Below the pieces are notes generated by a model that worked only from the letters and a program-made list of their open reading frames with translations, ran no database searches and was not told where the DNA came from. From Bacillota bacterium (GTDB lineage: Bacteria > Bacillota_I > Bacilli_A > RF39 > UBA660), in the NCBI GenBank assembly GCA_021771185.1, contig JAETPN010000001.1, positions 130,366-194,365 on the forward strand: a stretch of DNA of 64,000 nt, written 5' to 3'. The translations under genes were made by a program, and so were the position numbers. How positions within the stretch are numbered: position 1 is the stretch's first letter; each line of letters starts with the position of its first letter. Below are positions 62,038-64,000 of this stretch, one piece after another.

Positions 62038-62517
62038 TTATTTATACTTTTTAATTTCTTGCATGAATGAATCAAGATCATTAGGTTTAAAAAACTTTTT
62101 TTCTAATACTAAACTTACCGTCCCATCTTTTGGTTTGATTAAAATCTTTTGTTCCGTGATCTTGACCTTTTGAACATCTTCCCATAAAAAGGATAATTTA
62201 TGTTTATTTATCGTATCTTCAATATGGTTTTCATCAACAACAAGATGATGTTTTCCAAACGTCATTTGATCTTTCTCCATATGTTTTATGGAAGCTAAAA
62301 TATAAAGTTTATTAATGATAAAAATCATTATTCCAAGGACGACTAGTATACATCCCAAAATGATCGTCATCACTTTTTGATTATTCATGAATACATTTAA
62401 ATTAATTAAAATAAATAAAATAATAAAGACTAAAATACAAAAAAGATTTACTTTACGATGCTTTTTTTGTAAATATTTTTTTATATCTTGTTTTTTTATG
62501 GTATAACTACATTTCAT
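62038..62517 (-). CDS. YcxB-like membrane protein
   Basis: A 159-residue protein. Two adjacent membrane segments (about 24-43, 49-70) are followed by a cytoplasmic C-terminal domain with HHLVVDENHIEDTINKHKLSF and LWEDVQKVKITEQKILIKPKDG, the pattern of YcxB-like C-terminal domains. Function unknown. Precedes deoD by 14 bp and may share its transcript. Confidence 0.7.
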   Translation of the reverse strand: MKCSYTIKKQDIKKYLQKKHRKVNLFCILVFIILFILINLNVFMNNQKVMTIILGCILVVLGIMIFIINKLYILASIKHMEKDQMTFGKHHLVVDENHIEDTINKHKLSFLWEDVQKVKITEQKILIKPKDGTVSLVLEKKFFKPNDLDSFMQEIKKYK

Positions 62518-62568
62518 TCTATCACCTATTATTTATTATAATATAATTCATGATAGAAAGCAAACAAA

Positions 62569-62604
62569 CAAAAAGGAGTTAATCTTCCCTACTTAACTCC
62601 TTCC
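62569..62604 (-). terminator. Terminator of the cdd-era-yqzL operon
   Basis: AAGGAGTTAA/TTAACTCCTT stem; includes the yqzL stop codon and has a T run on the minus strand. Confidence 0.8.
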
Positions 62605-62677
62605 ATTTTAAATAATATTCAATTTTTCCCGTTGCTTTAAATAAGTTCCAACACATCTCACGTTGATGTTTTCTCAT
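62579..62677 (-). CDS. yqzL: YqzL-like small protein, 32 residues
   Basis: ATG 62677 behind ACAGGTGAT. The product reads MRKHQREMCWNLFKATGKIE then YYLKWKELSRED, matching the YqzL pattern (WNxFxxTGxIxxYLxxKE). In Bacillus yqzL lies between era and recO, and here it directly follows era, which supports the call. Function unknown. It is shorter than most annotated genes and easily missed. Confidence 0.8.
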   Translation of the reverse strand: MRKHQREMCWNLFKATGKIEYYLKWKELSRED

Positions 62678-62715
62678 AATATCACCTGTTATTATAGTGA
62701 GATGAATTGCTGGTC

Positions 62716-63600
62716 TTATTCAAAATCACGAAATCCAAATTCTGACAAATATTGTTCTTTATCACGCCATTTTTTAATTGTTCGAACCGTTAAATCTAAA
62801 TATACTTTTTTCTCTAATAATTGTTCTAACTCTTTACGTGCTCGAATTCCAATTTCCTTAATCTTAGATCCATGTGCGCCAATGATAATTCGTTTTAGTG
62901 AATCACGATCTACAATAATAGATGCGTGAATCGTCATACTATTTGATCCTACTTCAACAGTTTCTACAAGACAAGTTACAGAATGCGGCACCTCTTGATG
63001 CGTTAATTCAAACACTTTTTCACGAATAATTTCAGCCATCATAAAATCGAGCGAACGATTGGTAATTTCATTTTCACCATAATACATCACTTGATCCGTT
63101 AGATAAGGTCGTATGGTTTTTAATAATTCATCTACATTTTTTTTCTTTAATCCCGAAAGTGGTACAATTTCTTTAAAATCATACAAATCTTTATATTCCA
63201 TGATCTTTTTTAAAATTTGTTCATGGGTAATTTGATCAATTTTATTTAAAACCAAAATCACAGGTTTATCTATTTCACGAAGACGATCTAAAACAAATTG
63301 ATCCCCAGAACCTAAACTCTTTGTAACATCAACAACAAATAAAATAACATCCACATCCATAAGTGCTCCATAAGCTTGTCTATTTAAATAATGTCCTAAT
63401 TTATGATTTGGCTTATGAATTCCTGGAGTATCTACAAATACCATTTGTGTATCTTTCGTTGTATAAATTCCCTGAATAATATTTCTTGTTGTTTGTGGTT
63501 TATCTGAAGTAATCGCCACTTTTTTCCCAACAATTGAATTAATTAAGGTAGACTTCCCTACATTGGGTCTTCCAATCACACTAATAAATCCTGATCTCAT
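62716..63600 (-). CDS. era: GTPase Era
   Basis: A 294-residue GTPase needed for 16S rRNA processing and 30S assembly. G motifs: GRPNVGKST (G1), DTPGIHKPNH (G3), LNKID (G4) and SGLKKKN (G5). The KH domain near the C-terminus has IIGAHGSKIKEIGIRARKEL. It overlaps the cdd stop codon by 4 bp. Confidence 0.98.
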   Translation of the reverse strand: MRSGFISVIGRPNVGKSTLINSIVGKKVAITSDKPQTTRNIIQGIYTTKDTQMVFVDTPGIHKPNHKLGHYLNRQAYGALMDVDVILFVVDVTKSLGSGDQFVLDRLREIDKPVILVLNKIDQITHEQILKKIMEYKDLYDFKEIVPLSGLKKKNVDELLKTIRPYLTDQVMYYGENEITNRSLDFMMAEIIREKVFELTHQEVPHSVTCLVETVEVGSNSMTIHASIIVDRDSLKRIIIGAHGSKIKEIGIRARKELEQLLEKKVYLDLTVRTIKKWRDKEQYLSEFGFRDFE

Positions 63601-63983
63601 TTTAAGTCTCCCTCATCAAATGGATAGGGACAAAGTTCTTTTACCGTAAATGTTTTTTTCTCTCCCTGATTATTATGGCAAGTAATAAGTGCATCATCCT
63701 TAAAGAATTCACGGATCACTTGTCTACAAGCAAAACAACAAGTACTTATTTTTTCTTGATCAACCATAATATCTAATGCTTTAAAATCTTCTTTTTGATA
63801 TCCTTGTGATACCCCATTTACAATCGCACTTCTTTCTGCACAAATGGTTGCGCCATAACTTGCATTTTCAACGTTTACCCCATGCACTTCTGTTCCATCC
63901 ATCATAGTAATAATACAAGCGACTGGAAAATGAGAATATGGACTATAACTATTTTTTAATAATTGTTTTAATTTTTCTTCCAT
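63597..63983 (-). CDS. cdd: Cytidine deaminase
   Basis: A 128-residue enzyme that turns cytidine to uridine. SPYSHFPVAC begins the fold, VNVENASYGATICAERSAIV contains the zinc ligand Cys and catalytic Glu, and CFACRQVIREF has the other two zinc cysteines. Placed directly before era as in Bacillus; the right window edge cuts off what lies upstream. Confidence 0.97.
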   Translation of the reverse strand: MEEKLKQLLKNSYSPYSHFPVACIITMMDGTEVHGVNVENASYGATICAERSAIVNGVSQGYQKEDFKALDIMVDQEKISTCCFACRQVIREFFKDDALITCHNNQGEKKTFTVKELCPYPFDEGDLK

Positions 63984-64000
63984 ACATGCTCCTTAAAATA

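Overview
The window is a low-GC Gram-positive chromosome segment of the Bacilli type. Gene order matches Bacillus-type synteny in several places: ylbD-ylbE-rsmD, rodZ-pgsA-recA, gpsB-rnpB, sepF-divIVA-ileS with a T-box, rimM-trmD-rplS, ymfF-ymfH and cdd-era-yqzL. SpoVS and a SigK-type sigma factor suggest a spore former, or a recent descendant of one. Many genes end in TGA (rimM and trmD, for example) and Trp is TGG, so the standard code is used and this is not a Mycoplasma-code genome. I think of an uncultured gut Bacilli lineage (Erysipelotrichia or RF39-like); that placement is inference.

Layout. 1-4 kb: 5' part of tex, a thioredoxin-like lipoprotein, a Y-family polymerase and a BspA-like surface protein whose promoter spacer contains a G9 tract. 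4.1-7.1 kb: a complete two-peptide double-glycine bacteriocin operon (C39-peptidase ABC transporter, accessory protein, two prepeptides, putative immunity protein). The prepeptide and immunity genes are very short. 7.1-21 kb: housekeeping genes (rsmD, ylbE, ylbD, rpoZ, pdp, ssb, sufU/sufB, spoVS, uvsE), a second BspA-like protein, two XRE regulators and several lipoproteins. 21.2-24.6 kb: a response regulator, ABC transporter and histidine kinase of the peptide-antibiotic-sensing type.

24.6-31.4 kb is an AT-rich accessory island: MATE and MFS transporters, a uracil-DNA-glycosylase-like protein, gene remnants, an XRE-VanZ fusion, and decayed mobile-element genes next to tRNA-Gly. 31.5-40.3 kb returns to core genes (polysaccharide deacetylase, tRNA-Ser, recA, pgsA, rodZ, rnpB, gpsB, a ZIP transporter, a phosphoesterase). 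40.5-46 kb is a second AT-rich island (P-loop kinase, YhaM-like HD protein, MATE, MFS). Four transcription units, one in the first island and three in the second, share a nearly identical block of about 33 bp at the promoter. 46-64 kb is core: an LCP ligase, sigK, ileS, divIVA, sepF, a prepilin, lepB, rplS, trmD, rimM, an rRNA methyltransferase, an M16 peptidase pair, deoD, yqzL, era and cdd.

Most notable points: (1) the G9 tract between -35 and -10 of a surface-protein gene, absent from its paralogue, looks like a phase-variable promoter; (2) the bacteriocin locus; (3) the shared promoter block and partly duplicated transporter cassettes; (4) an IleRS of the long type 2 class with a GIHH sequence instead of HIGH, a variant linked to strong mupirocin resistance; (5) a leader-peptide/attenuator module in front of a truncated serine-recombinase fragment.
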